Notes under the pieces: generated by a model
Seen by the model: the letters and a program-made list of their open reading frames with translations, nothing else
Told to the model about the DNA's origin: nothing
Databases searched by the model: none
NCBI RefSeq assembly: GCF_002082565.1
Contig: NZ_CP020562.1
Coordinates: forward strand, 2,418,001 to 2,482,000
DNA: 64,000 nucleotides
Direction: 5' to 3'
Origin: Halomonas sp. GT
GTDB lineage: Bacteria; Pseudomonadota; Gammaproteobacteria; Pseudomonadales; Halomonadaceae
Position numbers and translations under genes: made by a program
Shown: in pieces, positions 8,985-18,862 of the stretch
How the letters are laid out: each line of letters opens with the position of its first letter
How positions within the stretch are numbered: position 1 is the first letter of the stretch

Positions 8985-9458
8985 ATGAGTATAAAGGTTA
9001 AGCGTTCCCGCGCACAGCCCATTACCCAACTGCTGACCAAGTCTGGTAGCGCGGGACAGCTTATGCGACAGTCTCGTTTGATTGATCAGGCTCAACGTCA
9101 TTTACGCGCCCACCTGCCTGAAGCAATGCGTGAGCATATTTTCGTCGGGGGCTTTCGAGACGGACGATTGACGTTAATAAGCGGCCAAGCAAGTTGGCTA
9201 ACGTGGCTGCGCTATGAACAGCCGCAATTGCTAGTCTTACTGCATCAGTTGCCAGGGTTTGAAGGCGTTACCGGCTTCACCCTTAAAGTGCGACCCGTTC
9301 GGCCAATCGAAAGCCCTAAACGTTACACCCGCACCCTCTCAGAAAGTGCTGGAAAAACGCTAACCGAATGCGCAAAAGACACTGACAACCCCTCGCTTAG
9401 AAACGCCCTGGAGCGTCTTGCGGCACATGCACCAAATGACTCAGATAATAAACGTTAA
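8985..9458 (+). CDS. dciA: DciA family replicative helicase loader (DUF721)
   Basis: DciA is the ancestral bacterial helicase operator that helps load DnaB at the origin in species lacking DnaC or DnaI. The 157-residue protein carries the DUF721 region: a leading helix (ITQLLTKSGSAGQLMRQSRLI), then LPEAMREHIFVGGFRDGRLTLISGQASWLTWLRYEQPQLL with its typical G-x-L-x-V/I-x-s-x-a-W pattern near residues 48-80. The C-terminal 50 residues look disordered. Start ATG 8985 follows CCAGGAATTAAGTTA. It is divergent from the SecM-like/secA transcript across a 112-nt shared promoter region and convergent with lpxC. Its position between lpxC and secA matches Pseudomonas. Confidence 0.88.
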   Translation: MSIKVKRSRAQPITQLLTKSGSAGQLMRQSRLIDQAQRHLRAHLPEAMREHIFVGGFRDGRLTLISGQASWLTWLRYEQPQLLVLLHQLPGFEGVTGFTLKVRPVRPIESPKRYTRTLSESAGKTLTECAKDTDNPSLRNALERLAAHAPNDSDNKR

Positions 9459-9489
9459 TAGCCACGTTACTGCCAGCGCCAATACGCAA

Positions 9490-9513
9490 AAAGCACCGCC
9501 AGAGCGGTGCTTT
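9490..9513. terminator. Bidirectional terminator between dciA and lpxC
   Basis: Inverted repeat AAAGCACCGC / GCGGTGCTTT with a 4-nt loop. T-runs lie on both sides (TTTCT on plus, TTTTTGC on minus), so it can stop both dciA and the leftward dcw/lpxC transcript. Confidence 0.9.
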
Positions 9514-9558
9514 CTACTAGTGCAGTCATACTATTCACACGTCTGGCAGACGTTCAAG

Positions 9559-10470
9559 CTACGCCATTGCAGGTGCCGAATAAGAGATCGGTGCGACCGC
9601 TTTATCTTCTTCAAAGGTGACCACTTCATAGGCATCGGGCTGCGCCAACAACTCGCGGCACAACTGATTATTAAGCGCATGGCCTGATTTAACACCTTGG
9701 AATTCGCCAATCAGACTGTGACCAAGCTGATACAAATCACCAATAGCATCCAGCACTTTATGCTTGACAAACTCATCGTCATAGCGCAAACCGCCTTCAT
9801 TAACAATGCGATAATCATCCACAACAATGGCGTTATCTAAGCTACCGCCAAGCGCAAGATTATTGGATCGCAAAAATTCGAGATCGCGCATAAACCCGAA
9901 GGTACGTGCACGAGAAACCTCTTTCACAAACGACGTTGTTGAAAAATCGATTAACGCAGTTTGTTTCTGCTGCTCGAACACAGGGTGATCAAAGTCGATT
10001 GCAAACGAGACTTTAAACCCTTGATGAGGCAAAAAGACGGCTTCTTTGTCGCCATCACTGACGGCAATACGACGCTTAATTCGGATAAATTTCTTAGGTG
10101 CATCTTGCTCTAAAATGCCCGCGGATTGAATTAAGAACACAAAGGGGCTCGCGCTACCGTCCATGATAGGCACTTCAGGAGCACTAACATCGACATAGGC
10201 GTTATCAATACCCAGTCCCGCAAATGCCGACATCAGATGTTCGACCGTCGCAACTTTCACACCCTTGTAAGAAAGAGCAGTGCATAATGTGGTGTCTTCC
10301 ACCAATTCAGCACGTGCCGGCACGTGAACCACAGGCTCTAAATCGGTTCGGATGAACACAATTCCGGTATTAGCCGGCGCCGGGCGCAAAGCCAGGTGGA
10401 CTTTTTTACCAGAGTGCAGACCCACTCCGGTGGCGCGAATGACGTTTTGTAGTGTGCGTTGTCTGATCAT
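9559..10470 (-). CDS. lpxC: UDP-3-O-acyl-N-acetylglucosamine deacetylase
   Basis: Zinc enzyme for the committed step of lipid A synthesis, removing acetate from UDP-3-O-acyl-GlcNAc. The 303-residue length is standard. Catalytic residues are visible: E77 and H78 in [13 protein letters not shown]237 and D241 in [11 protein letters not shown] (with H78 these bind zinc), and the general-acid H264 in KSGHALNN. It is the last gene of the dcw cluster, as in E. coli and Pseudomonas. A 161-nt gap holding a long hairpin separates it from ftsZ, so it may have its own promoter or be set by processing of the ftsZ transcript. Confidence 0.98.
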   Translation of the reverse strand: MIRQRTLQNVIRATGVGLHSGKKVHLALRPAPANTGIVFIRTDLEPVVHVPARAELVEDTTLCTALSYKGVKVATVEHLMSAFAGLGIDNAYVDVSAPEVPIMDGSASPFVFLIQSAGILEQDAPKKFIRIKRRIAVSDGDKEAVFLPHQGFKVSFAIDFDHPVFEQQKQTALIDFSTTSFVKEVSRARTFGFMRDLEFLRSNNLALGGSLDNAIVVDDYRIVNEGGLRYDDEFVKHKVLDAIGDLYQLGHSLIGEFQGVKSGHALNNQLCRELLAQPDAYEVVTFEEDKAVAPISYSAPAMA

Positions 10471-10555
10471 GGGCAGTGGTCGAACTCTAATGTCGGCGGT
10501 TACCGGCAGAAAAGTGCCGACAAGTACCGCTAGGGGAAGAAAGTTAAGAAACAGT

Positions 10556-10618
10556 GTTCACTTTAACAGCAAACAAGCGTTTTAACCAATAAAACTCTTG
10601 TTTGCTGTTTCAATGAAC
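10556..10618 (-). other. Long imperfect hairpin between ftsZ and lpxC
   Basis: GTTCA (10556-10560) pairs with TGAAC (10614-10618). A perfect 13-bp stem AACAGCAAACAAG / CTTGTTTGCTGTT pairs 10565-10577 with 10597-10609. An inner 6-bp stem GTTTTA / TAAAAC closes a 5-nt loop. Together this is about 24 base pairs within 63 nt. It starts 13 nt past the ftsZ stop (minus direction). There is no U-run after it, so it is not a standard terminator; an mRNA stabiliser, RNase III site or protein site is possible. Confidence 0.7.
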
Positions 10619-10631
10619 CCGATAGCGTCAA

Positions 10632-11810
10632 TCAATCTGCCTGACGACGTAAAAATGCGGGGATGTCCAAATAATCATCGGCATCAGGGGCTCGACGCTT
10701 TTCAGGACGGGGTTTCGCAGCTGCCTCAGGCGCCTCTTTGCGTGCCGTTGCTTGCTGACGCATGACAGTTGGCTGTTGCAACTTGCGGTAATCTGAGGAC
10801 GCTTCAGCAGCAGACCGGCGCGCTGGCTCACGTGAAGCAACTTTACCCTTGCTACCATCCAGCCCAGCAGCTACCACAGTGACGCGCAGCTCATCAGACA
10901 TTTCCATGTCGATAGAGGTGCCCACCACAATCGTTGCCTCCTGAGAAGCAAACTCTTGAACAGTGGCGCCTACATCATTGAATTCACCAATCGACAAGTC
11001 AGGGCCAGCAGTAATATTGACCAGGATGCCGCGAGCGCCGTGCAAATCGATGTCTTCAAGCAGCGGGCTACGAATGGCTTTTTCAGCCGCTTCGCGAGCA
11101 CGATTCTCGCCAGTTGCTCCACCGGTACCCATCATCGCCATGCCCATTTCTGACATAACGGTTCGCACATCAGCAAAATCGACGTTGATAATGCCTGGGC
11201 TGGTAATCAGCTCAGCAATACCCTGAACGGCTCCCAACAGCACATCGTTAGCAGCGCTAAAGGCGGTTAGCAGTGTTGCGTTCTTACCTAAAACAGAAAG
11301 CAGTTTTTCGTTTGGAATAGTGATCAACGAGTCAACATGCTCAGAAAGCTCTTTCATGCCCTCTTCAGCGGCGCGCATGCGCTTCGGCCCTTCAAACGGG
11401 AAGGGGCGAGTTACCACGGCAACCGTCAAAATACCCAATTCTTTAGCAACCTGAGCAACGACAGGCGCACCACCGGTACCTGTACCGCCACCCATACCCG
11501 CAGTGATGAACACCATGTCTGCGCCGGTTAATAGCTCAGCGATGCGATCACGGTCTTCCATAGCTGCTTGGCGGCCCACTTCAGGATTGGCACCCGCCCC
11601 GAGCCCTTTGGTAATTTCGCCACCTAGCTGCAAGACTGTTTTTGCAGATACCCGTTTAAGCGCTTGGGCGTCGGTGTTAGCGCAGATAAATTCAACGCCT
11701 TCAATATTACTTTCGACCATGTGGTTGACTGCGTTGCCGCCGCCACCGCCAACACCGACCACTTTGATGACCGCACTGCTCGAGGGTGCGTTATCTACCA
11801 ATTCGAACAT
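10632..11810 (-). CDS. ftsZ: Cell division GTPase FtsZ
   Basis: Tubulin homologue that polymerises into the Z-ring and recruits the divisome. The 392-residue protein shows [14 protein letters not shown] near residue 20, the tubulin signature [13 protein letters not shown] near residues 106-118, and [12 protein letters not shown] variable linker rich in Ala, Arg and Lys follows, then the conserved C-terminal peptide [15 protein letters not shown] that binds FtsA and ZipA. GGAGACGGGG lies just upstream of the ATG. The gene sits 34 nt downstream of ftsA in the usual dcw order. It may be transcribed from the upstream dcw promoters and from the putative promoter in the ftsQ-ftsA gap. Confidence 0.99.
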   Translation of the reverse strand: MFELVDNAPSSSAVIKVVGVGGGGGNAVNHMVESNIEGVEFICANTDAQALKRVSAKTVLQLGGEITKGLGAGANPEVGRQAAMEDRDRIAELLTGADMVFITAGMGGGTGTGGAPVVAQVAKELGILTVAVVTRPFPFEGPKRMRAAEEGMKELSEHVDSLITIPNEKLLSVLGKNATLLTAFSAANDVLLGAVQGIAELITSPGIINVDFADVRTVMSEMGMAMMGTGGATGENRAREAAEKAIRSPLLEDIDLHGARGILVNITAGPDLSIGEFNDVGATVQEFASQEATIVVGTSIDMEMSDELRVTVVAAGLDGSKGKVASREPARRSAAEASSDYRKLQQPTVMRQQATARKEAPEAAAKPRPEKRRAPDADDYLDIPAFLRRQAD

Positions 11811-11844
11811 AAGCCCCGTCTCCTGAACCGCGCTTGCGGCCCTG

Positions 11845-13134
11845 TCAGAAATTTCCTTTGAACCAGCCTTTGATTCTTACCAGCGCCGATTGACCTTCCT
11901 TGATATCACGCCGGACGACTTCGTTGCGCCCTTTATGCGCAGCAACGACTCCCCCGTGGCTTTCTAGGCCTTGCCCATGTCGCGCTTCTTGCAATGCATA
12001 ATGCAACAAACCCACACCTGTTGCATAAATAGGATTGCGTACCACATCAGCCAGGCCTTTGACATTCTGCGGACAAGCAATACGAACAGGCATATGAAAA
12101 ATTTCTTCTGCCAATTCGCTAACCCCTTCCATACGCGAGGTGCCACCAGTGAGCACAACACCAGCAGCCACCATATCCTCATAGCCACTACGGCGTAATT
12201 CGTCTCTCACCAACGTAAATAGCTCCTCGTAACGCGGCTCAACCACTTCAGCAAGTGCCTGTCGTGATAAATCACGAGCCGGACGATCTCCTACGCTGGG
12301 AACTTTAATCATTTCGTCGCTTGCAGCCAGCTGTGTCAGTGCGCAAGCGTATTTAACTTTAATCTCTTCAGCATGTTGCGTTGGCGTGCGCAATGCCATC
12401 GCTATGTCATTAGTTACTTGGTCGCCTGCTATAGGGATAACGGCAGTATGACGAATGGCCCCTTCACTAAAAATGGCCATATCAGTGGTCCCACCTCCAA
12501 TATCCACCATACAAACGCCTAATTCTCGCTCATCCTCGGTGAGGACAGCCATACTAGAAGCTAGCTGCTCAAGAATAATTGCGTCAACGTCTAAACCACA
12601 TCGCCGTACACATTTCTCAATATTTTGAACGGCGTTCAATGCCGCTGTCACAAGGTGAACCTGTGCCTCCAAGCGGACCCCTGACATTCCTAGAGGTTCA
12701 CGGATGCCACCTTGGGCGTCGATTGAGAACTCTTGGGGCAATACATGAAGTACACGCTGCCCTTCAGAGACTGCGCGAGCGCGAGCTGAGTCGATGACTC
12801 GCTCGATATCGGACGGAGTGACTTCCCTTTCTTTAATAGCAACCACACCATCTGAGTTCATTGAACTGATGTGGCTGCCGGCAACGCCAACGTAGACAGA
12901 GTGAATATCACAACCCGCCATTAATTCCGCTTCTTCAACAGCGCGTTGAATAGATTGCACTGTTGATTCTATATTAATGACCACGCCACGCTTCATGCCA
13001 CGTGATGGATGAGAGCCGATACCCGCTATCTCAATCCCACCATCATCGGTGGGTTGACCGACTATCGCGACGACTTTGGACGTTCCAATGTCCAGCCCGA
13101 CAACCATATTGGATGCGTTGGGTGAGCCTGCCAT
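11845..13134 (-). CDS. ftsA: Cell division protein FtsA
   Basis: Actin-like ATPase that tethers FtsZ to the membrane and signals to septal synthesis. The 429-residue protein has the phosphate-1 motif [15 protein letters not shown] near residue 12, the 1C domain typical of FtsA, and the phosphate-2 motif [20 protein letters not shown] near 205. [16 protein letters not shown] lies near 335. The C-terminal [12 protein letters not shown] is the amphipathic membrane-targeting helix. AGGAG lies 12 nt upstream of the ATG, a rather long spacing. Unlike the rest of the cluster, a 316-nt gap separates it from ftsQ and a promoter-like sequence lies in that gap. Confidence 0.98.
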   Translation of the reverse strand: MAGSPNASNMVVGLDIGTSKVVAIVGQPTDDGGIEIAGIGSHPSRGMKRGVVINIESTVQSIQRAVEEAELMAGCDIHSVYVGVAGSHISSMNSDGVVAIKEREVTPSDIERVIDSARARAVSEGQRVLHVLPQEFSIDAQGGIREPLGMSGVRLEAQVHLVTAALNAVQNIEKCVRRCGLDVDAIILEQLASSMAVLTEDERELGVCMVDIGGGTTDMAIFSEGAIRHTAVIPIAGDQVTNDIAMALRTPTQHAEEIKVKYACALTQLAASDEMIKVPSVGDRPARDLSRQALAEVVEPRYEELFTLVRDELRRSGYEDMVAAGVVLTGGTSRMEGVSELAEEIFHMPVRIACPQNVKGLADVVRNPIYATGVGLLHYALQEARHGQGLESHGGVVAAHKGRNEVVRRDIKEGQSALVRIKGWFKGNF

Positions 13135-13450
13135 GAGTCGGATAATCTCCTAGAAAAATTTTAAAAGAAACTTGTTAGTCGTAACTGCGCTGAATTGTTA
13201 AAACGGCGATACAAAATCATGCGAAATAACAGTGACGCCTATCGAACTATCCAGCCAAATGCTGACCGTGATTAAATAAATAGCCCGTAAAAAAACATCA
13301 GCAATAACATAGTATAGAAACAATACTCACAATACGACTAGCGCACGCCTACGATAATCGCCTTTGGGCGCGATTTAAAGCCTATTCATGGCTTTTCGCT
13401 GTTGGCAACCACTTACATTTACCTACTTCTTGCACATTGTAAGTCGCTTA
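13135..13450 (-). other. Long ftsQ-ftsA intergenic region
   Basis: This 316-nt AT-rich stretch is the largest gene-free gap in the dcw cluster, whose other genes overlap or nearly touch. It holds a sigma-70-like promoter candidate (13304-13332), a short 6-bp inverted repeat AATCGC/GCGATT near 13355-13375 without a U-run, and the ftsA ribosome-binding site. No convincing small ORF was seen. Confidence 0.6.
13304..13332 (-). promoter_or_regulatory. Candidate promoter for ftsA-ftsZ
   Basis: TTGTGA (13327-13332), a 17-nt spacer and TGTTAT (13304-13309) read on the minus strand; an overlapping TATACT lies nearby. The start site would be about 165 nt upstream of ftsA. A dedicated ftsA/ftsZ promoter in this position is common in other bacteria. 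The match is moderate. Confidence 0.35.
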
Positions 13451-14164
13451 TTACTCATCTTCTTCTGCAAAGTCACTTTCTCCGTGCCAAGCAACTGCAA
13501 CACCATTCGGGTAACGTAAGTCGATATAGCGAATATGATTCCCAACCTGAGCAAGCTCACGCTGCCATGATGCCGATAAACGAGCTAATCGAATTTCATG
13601 CTGACGCCTTCCTAACATTACCCAAGCACCATTACTTAACTGAAGCCGCCATGCACCACGGGGCTCTAAACGTAATTGGGAAAGTGACAGCGACAACCCC
13701 TGAAAGTGAGGTGTTAAGCGGCGATAATAAGTCAGCACTTCCTCTCCACTTCCCGTCGGCCCAGCCAAATCAGGAAGCCCTTGAGGCACACCTAGTGGCG
13801 CAAAGGCAAACGATTCACCTTTGGGGTTAAGTAGAAAATCATCGTTCCAGCGGGCCACTGGCGTTTGCTCTACCAGCTCAAATACAAGTGCATTTGGCCA
13901 CTCTCTGGAAATTCTAACTTCATTCAGCCAGCCAATTCTCAACGCACGCCTACGAAGCTCACCTAAATCTGCTGAGAGCCAAGTTGCCTCTTGAACGAGC
14001 GGCGCTAGCTGAGTACGGAGATAATCAGCACTCACATACTCCCACTCGCCACGAATAGATACACGCTCAATAGGCCTATCTAACCATAACCACAGGGCAC
14101 GCCCACCAGCACCTAGCAATAATGTTAGCAATATGAGGCCTAACCATGCATTACGCTTTTTCAT
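13451..14164 (-). CDS. ftsQ: Cell division protein FtsQ
   Basis: Bitopic inner-membrane protein that joins FtsL and FtsB and links the early and late divisome. The 237-residue protein has a short basic N-terminus, one membrane span (about residues 8-27, LGLILLTLLLGAGGRALWLW), then the periplasmic POTRA domain beginning IERVSIRGEWEYVSADYLRTQL. The beta domain contains REWPNALVFELVEQTPVARW. Its ATG overlaps the ddl stop in an ATGA junction, so translation is probably coupled. The acidic C-terminus ends EEDE. Confidence 0.96.
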   Translation of the reverse strand: MKKRNAWLGLILLTLLLGAGGRALWLWLDRPIERVSIRGEWEYVSADYLRTQLAPLVQEATWLSADLGELRRRALRIGWLNEVRISREWPNALVFELVEQTPVARWNDDFLLNPKGESFAFAPLGVPQGLPDLAGPTGSGEEVLTYYRRLTPHFQGLSLSLSQLRLEPRGAWRLQLSNGAWVMLGRRQHEIRLARLSASWQRELAQVGNHIRYIDLRYPNGVAVAWHGESDFAEEDE

Positions 14165-15102
14165 GAGCAGCTGCGTTGAACCGCAGTATTCAAGATGCGT
14201 AACACTAGCTGATCAAATTCTATGCCTGCATACGCCGCCGCTTGAGGCACCAAACTGTGATCCGTCATGCCGGGGACTGTATTAACTTCAATCAGCCAAA
14301 ACTTGCCCATTGCGTCGCGCATTACATCTACACGCCCCCAACCCTCACCACCTACGGCATCAAATGCTTTCTTGCATAGTTCTGCCAAAGCCTGTTCATC
14401 AATAGCTGATAAGCCGCAGGGAAGATGATACTGGGTGGTATTAGCAATGTATTTCGCTTCGTAATCATAAAAACCGCCAGGAACTTCGACACGAATAGCT
14501 GGCAGTACATCATTGCCAAGCAGAGCAACGGTATACTCCTCACCCACAACGAAGCGTTCAGCCATGACACGGGCATCATAGTTCGCTGCCTCATGATAGG
14601 CAGCCTCTAACGCCTCCTGGGTTTTAACAATACTAATCCCCAGCGTAGAGCCTTCGTGGACTGGCTTCACCATCATTGGCAAACCTAATTGCGACACCAC
14701 CATGGGCCAATCAGATGACTCACTGAGCATAATACTTTCAGGCGTGGGCAACCCTACCGCTTGCCAAACCTGCTTCGTGCGTTGCTTATCCATTCCTAAC
14801 GCGGATGCCAGTACACCACTGCCGGTGTAAGGTAGGCCTAAAAGCTCTAGCGCTCCCTGTAACGTGCCATCTTCACCACCACGACCATGAAGAGCCACGA
14901 AAACAGCCGTCGGCGCCAGGCGTTCTAGCCCTACTAAACCTGCTTCTTTTGGATCGTAGCCAATAGCATCGATACCTTGACGCTTTAACGCACCAAGCAC
15001 AGCAGCACCGCTTTTAAGCGACACCTCGCGTTCTGCTGAAGTACCACCGTAAACAACGACGACACGTGCCAAGGGATCATTCAGTGACATTGCTGCACTC
15101 AT
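14161..15102 (-). CDS. ddl: D-alanine--D-alanine ligase
   Basis: ATP-grasp enzyme that joins two D-alanines for the MurF substrate. The 313-residue protein carries [17 protein letters not shown] near residue 17 and [25 protein letters not shown] near 75. [16 protein letters not shown] follows, and the C-terminal metal-binding [18 protein letters not shown]. It is DdlB by position, between murC and ftsQ. Both its start (overlapping the murC stop) and its stop (overlapping the ftsQ start) are 4-nt ATGA junctions, showing tight operon packing. Confidence 0.97.
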   Translation of the reverse strand: MSAAMSLNDPLARVVVVYGGTSAEREVSLKSGAAVLGALKRQGIDAIGYDPKEAGLVGLERLAPTAVFVALHGRGGEDGTLQGALELLGLPYTGSGVLASALGMDKQRTKQVWQAVGLPTPESIMLSESSDWPMVVSQLGLPMMVKPVHEGSTLGISIVKTQEALEAAYHEAANYDARVMAERFVVGEEYTVALLGNDVLPAIRVEVPGGFYDYEAKYIANTTQYHLPCGLSAIDEQALAELCKKAFDAVGGEGWGRVDVMRDAMGKFWLIEVNTVPGMTDHSLVPQAAAYAGIEFDQLVLRILNTAVQRSCS

Positions 15103-16568
15103 AGCTCTACCTTATCTAGCGATAACTTGGCATGCGCGAAACGAAGTGAAATACCACCCACATCACCAGCGCCTTGAGTAATAAAAATATCCCCGGGACG
15201 CAGAAGCTTGCTTAACAATGCAGGTAACTCCTGCTTATGCTCAACGAACAATGGATCGACTTCTCCTCGCTGACGAATAGACCCGGCAAGGGTGCGACCT
15301 TCCGCGCCTGGAATCACGGCTTCCCCAGCGCTGTAGACGTCCAGTAATACGAGCGTATCCACTTGAGAAAGCACCCGAACGAAATCTTCATAAAGATCGC
15401 GGGTGCGACTGTAGCGGTGCGGTTGGTACAGCATGACCAATCGACGTTCCGGCCAACCAGCACGAACCGCCTGGATAACCATGTCAACTTCACGGGGGTG
15501 GTGTCCGTAATCGTCTACTAACATGATATCGCCATCAGCATTAGGGGCACTGAAATGGCCATGCACTTGAAAGCGGCGCCCTACACCGGCAAAACTTGCC
15601 AGCCCACGAAGAATAGCATCGTCACTTACCCCGGCATCCGTTGCTACAACAATCGCCGCCATAGCGTTTAGCGCATTGTGGCGACCAGGCATTGCTAGCC
15701 GAATAGACAATGGAGCAGCTTCACCGGGGCGTACTGCGGTAAACGAGACGTCACCTCCTTGCTGAGTAAAGTCCACAATGCGGTAGTCGGCATCTTCATC
15801 GAAACCGTAGGTCACAAACTGGCGCTTCACCTGATCACGCAACGACCGGATATTAGCGTCATCAATGCACAGCACTGCCAGCCCGTAAAATGGCAAATTA
15901 TGAAGAAACTCAATGAATGTGCTCTTTAAACGCTCAAAATCGCCACCATAAGTGGCCATGTGGTCTGCATCTATGTTTGTCACAATAGAGACCATTGGCT
16001 GAAGGTGCAGAAACGACGCATCCGACTCATCAGCCTCAGCGACTAAATAATCCCCTTCCCCCAACCGGGCATTAGCGCCAGCGCTGGTGAGCTTTCCACC
16101 AATCACAAAGGTGGGATCTAACCCGCCTTCCGCCAGCAACGTCGCAGTCAAGCTGGTTGTAGTCGTCTTGCCGTGTGTTCCTGCGACAGCAATACCATGG
16201 CGAAAGCGCATTAGCTCAGCTAGCATTTCAGCACGCCTTACTACTGGCACACGATGCTCATGGGCCCAACGAATTTCAGGATTAGTTACATCAATAGCGC
16301 TAGAGACAACGACGACATCAGCTCCCGCCACATTCTCTTCAGCATGACCGATTGCAACGTTAACACCACACTGACGAAGGCGTTCAATGACATTTGATTC
16401 CTTCATATCGCTGCCGCTGACGCTGTAGCCCTGATTAGCAAGCACCTCAGCGATCCCACACATACCTGCGCCACCGATGCCAACAAAGTGCAAACGCTTA
16501 ATACGGCGCATACCCGGGCCGCTTGGGCGGACACCTGAGTGTAACGCGTTATTAATAGAATCGGTCAC
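15099..16568 (-). CDS. murC: UDP-N-acetylmuramate--L-alanine ligase
   Basis: Cytoplasmic Mur ligase adding the first amino acid (L-Ala) to UDP-MurNAc. I take GTG at 16568 as the start: it overlaps the murG stop as GTGA and has AAGGAG 8 nt upstream, giving 489 residues. The N-terminal Rossmann motif [17 protein letters not shown], the ATP loop [19 protein letters not shown], and [19 protein letters not shown] in the C-terminal domain are all family features. It lies between murG and ddl in the standard dcw order. Confidence 0.98.
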   Translation of the reverse strand: MTDSINNALHSGVRPSGPGMRRIKRLHFVGIGGAGMCGIAEVLANQGYSVSGSDMKESNVIERLRQCGVNVAIGHAEENVAGADVVVVSSAIDVTNPEIRWAHEHRVPVVRRAEMLAELMRFRHGIAVAGTHGKTTTTSLTATLLAEGGLDPTFVIGGKLTSAGANARLGEGDYLVAEADESDASFLHLQPMVSIVTNIDADHMATYGGDFERLKSTFIEFLHNLPFYGLAVLCIDDANIRSLRDQVKRQFVTYGFDEDADYRIVDFTQQGGDVSFTAVRPGEAAPLSIRLAMPGRHNALNAMAAIVVATDAGVSDDAILRGLASFAGVGRRFQVHGHFSAPNADGDIMLVDDYGHHPREVDMVIQAVRAGWPERRLVMLYQPHRYSRTRDLYEDFVRVLSQVDTLVLLDVYSAGEAVIPGAEGRTLAGSIRQRGEVDPLFVEHKQELPALLSKLLRPGDIFITQGAGDVGGISLRFAHAKLSLDKVEL

Positions 16569-17662
16569 GCAGTCTCTCCTTGTTTTACTAACGCTAAACA
16601 TCCCTTTGTAAGACGCTCAGTCGCCTCTAAGTAAGCCGTCTGACGGGCTTTAAAAGCCATATCTGACAATACGCTCGGGACTAATAGCTCATCTAAATAG
16701 TGTGTTAATCGCTCGGGGGTAAGCTCAGACTGTGTGACACAAAGTGCCGCCCCGGCTTTTACTAAAACGTCAGCATTGACCCGCTGATGATCATCAACAG
16801 CAAATGGAAACGGCACTAGCAAGGCAGGCTTTGCAGCTGCGGCAAGCTCTGCCACTGTTAGCGCTCCGGCACGACAAACGACTAAATCTGCCCACTCATA
16901 CGCAGCCGCCATGTCATCAATAAAGGGAGTGACATCTGCCACAATCCCATGCTCAACGTAGGCGCTTGCCGTCGCCACATCTCGGTCTTTACCCGCTTGG
17001 TGGCGAACATCAGGGCGACGCTCAGGAGGCAAACCTGCCAACCCAGGCGGTAAACGTTCATTCAATGCGACCGCCCCTAGAGAACCCCCAACAACTAATA
17101 ACCGTAGCGGTCGAGCGGCTAGCTCAGCAGCACCCCTAGGATGCTCACCCAGTGCAGCAATATCTTCTCGCACGGGATTGCCAATCACTTCTGCCTTGTC
17201 ACCAAAAGCCTCGGTAAACGCCGCGTAAGTATGTGTCGCTAATTTCGAGAGCACTTTATTGGTCAGCCCAGCAATAGCATTTTGTTCATGTATCACCAAT
17301 GGCACCCTGGAAAGCCACGCCGCCAGCCCACCAGGGCCACTGGCAAATCCACCCAACCCAACCACCACATCAGGATTGAAGCGACGAATTACCTTTCGTG
17401 CTTGCAGTACAGCTTGGGATAGATTCAGCGGTGCCTTCAGCCAGCCAGCGACGCCTTTGCCACGCAAACCGCTTATGTCGATGGTATGAAGCGTGATACC
17501 TGCTTCTGGTACCAAGCGATTTTCGATCCCTCTTGGGCTTCCCAGCCATTCAACGTCGACATTGTGGGCTTTGAGCGAACGTGCTAATGAAAGCGCCGGA
17601 ATAACATGACCTCCGGTACCTCCCGCCATAATTAAAATGCGTCGACGTGCGTTCGTCGTCAC
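16565..17662 (-). CDS. murG: Undecaprenyl-PP-MurNAc-pentapeptide GlcNAc transferase
   Basis: Peripheral inner-membrane glycosyltransferase that converts lipid I to lipid II. The N-terminal glycine-rich loop [19 protein letters not shown] is diagnostic. [33 protein letters not shown] and the C-terminal [25 protein letters not shown] (UDP-GlcNAc binding) are also clear. GTG at 17662 is preferred because AAGGAG lies 6 nt upstream; the TTG at 17668 would directly abut that site. The protein is 365 residues. Confidence 0.97.
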   Translation of the reverse strand: MTTNARRRILIMAGGTGGHVIPALSLARSLKAHNVDVEWLGSPRGIENRLVPEAGITLHTIDISGLRGKGVAGWLKAPLNLSQAVLQARKVIRRFNPDVVVGLGGFASGPGGLAAWLSRVPLVIHEQNAIAGLTNKVLSKLATHTYAAFTEAFGDKAEVIGNPVREDIAALGEHPRGAAELAARPLRLLVVGGSLGAVALNERLPPGLAGLPPERRPDVRHQAGKDRDVATASAYVEHGIVADVTPFIDDMAAAYEWADLVVCRAGALTVAELAAAAKPALLVPFPFAVDDHQRVNADVLVKAGAALCVTQSELTPERLTHYLDELLVPSVLSDMAFKARQTAYLEATERLTKGCLALVKQGETA

Positions 17663-17680
17663 AAACAACTCCTTGAGTAG

Positions 17681-18862
17681 TTACGATAACCGAGGTTCAT
17701 GGCGTGACTTGTAGGGTGTCGATACGCGACGTGGACGGTGACGCGTTTCCGCATCTACACGCAGCAACAAGCCAATCATTATACCGGTTACCAATAAACT
17801 TGAACCGCCATAGCTAATCAGCGGCAATGTTAGCCCTTTCGTTGGCAACAGCCCGGAGCTAACCGCCATATTGATAAAGGCCTGAGCTGCGATAACGAAA
17901 CCTATGCCATAGCTGACATAGGCACCAAACAAATGGCCTGCCAATTCTGCACGACGACCAATCAACATTGCCCTGGTAATGAGTAACGTAAATAGCAGTA
18001 CCACGAGAATGGCACCAATCATGCCAAGTTCTTCTGCGATGACAGCAAAAATAAAGTCTGTATGAGCTTCAGGCAGGTAGTGAAGTTTTTGAACACTATT
18101 ACCTAAACCAGTACCGGTCACATGCCCACGACCGAAAGCAATCAACGCCTGAGTAAGCTGATAGCCAGTCGCAAACTGATCAGCCCATGGGTCCAAGAAG
18201 CTCGTCCAACGCGCTAATCGGTAAGGCTCCATAACAACCATCATGACGGCACCAGCAGCCAATACGCCACCACTACCAAATAGTAAGGTAAGCGAAGCGC
18301 CGCTCATCATTAACATACCAATAACGCACACGGTATATACCACCATGCCGCCAAAATCGGGAGCAAGAAAAAGCAGCCCCGCCGGAACGGCAAGCACCGC
18401 TAGAGGTCGCCACATACTTAATGCACGTTGGCGCAGGTCATAGGTAAAGCGGGACATGAAGGCTGCCATGTAAAAAATCAAACCGATTTTTCCAAGCTCG
18501 GAAACTTGCAGGCTAGGCAAGGGACCAGGTAGTGAAATCCAGCGCTTGCTGCCGTTAACTTCCTGCCCAATCACCAGCACCAGCACCAGCATGATAATGC
18601 TTACTAGCAAAATTAGCGCTGCGTTTTGCCGCCATGCTTCCAAAGGGACACACAGCATAAAAAAACAAGCTAATATAGACAGGAATAGAAAAATGCCATG
18701 CTGACGGGCGTAGTGATAGCTATTTTCAAGTAGACCTACCGACGCTGAACTTACCATCACCCAGCCCAACCCAGCTAACGCTACGGCGGCGACGATTAAC
18801 CACACATCGGAGGGTAAATGTCGCGTTGTCAAAGTATCGCGGATACGCTGCAATCGACTCAT
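17681..18862 (-). CDS. ftsW: Septal peptidoglycan glycosyltransferase FtsW (SEDS family)
   Basis: Polytopic SEDS protein that polymerises lipid II at the septum together with FtsI. The 393-residue chain has about ten hydrophobic segments. Family marks include WVMVSSASVGL at the first span, GSKRWISLPGPLPSLQVSELGKIG, FGRGHVTGTGLGNSVQKLHYLPEAHTDFIFAVIAEELG, and LTLPLISYGGSSLLV near the end. The ATG overlaps the murD stop as ATGA. Position between murD and murG distinguishes it from RodA. Confidence 0.97.
   Translation of the reverse strand: MSRLQRIRDTLTTRHLPSDVWLIVAAVALAGLGWVMVSSASVGLLENSYHYARQHGIFLFLSILACFFMLCVPLEAWRQNAALILLVSIIMLVLVLVIGQEVNGSKRWISLPGPLPSLQVSELGKIGLIFYMAAFMSRFTYDLRQRALSMWRPLAVLAVPAGLLFLAPDFGGMVVYTVCVIGMLMMSGASLTLLFGSGGVLAAGAVMMVVMEPYRLARWTSFLDPWADQFATGYQLTQALIAFGRGHVTGTGLGNSVQKLHYLPEAHTDFIFAVIAEELGMIGAILVVLLFTLLITRAMLIGRRAELAGHLFGAYVSYGIGFVIAAQAFINMAVSSGLLPTKGLTLPLISYGGSSLLVTGIMIGLLLRVDAETRHRPRRVSTPYKSRHEPRLS

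Noticed and set aside
13402..13830. 142-codon ORF antisense to ftsQ
   Set aside because: It mirrors ftsQ codons, has no ribosome-binding site or family resemblance, and the sense frame is a clear FtsQ.
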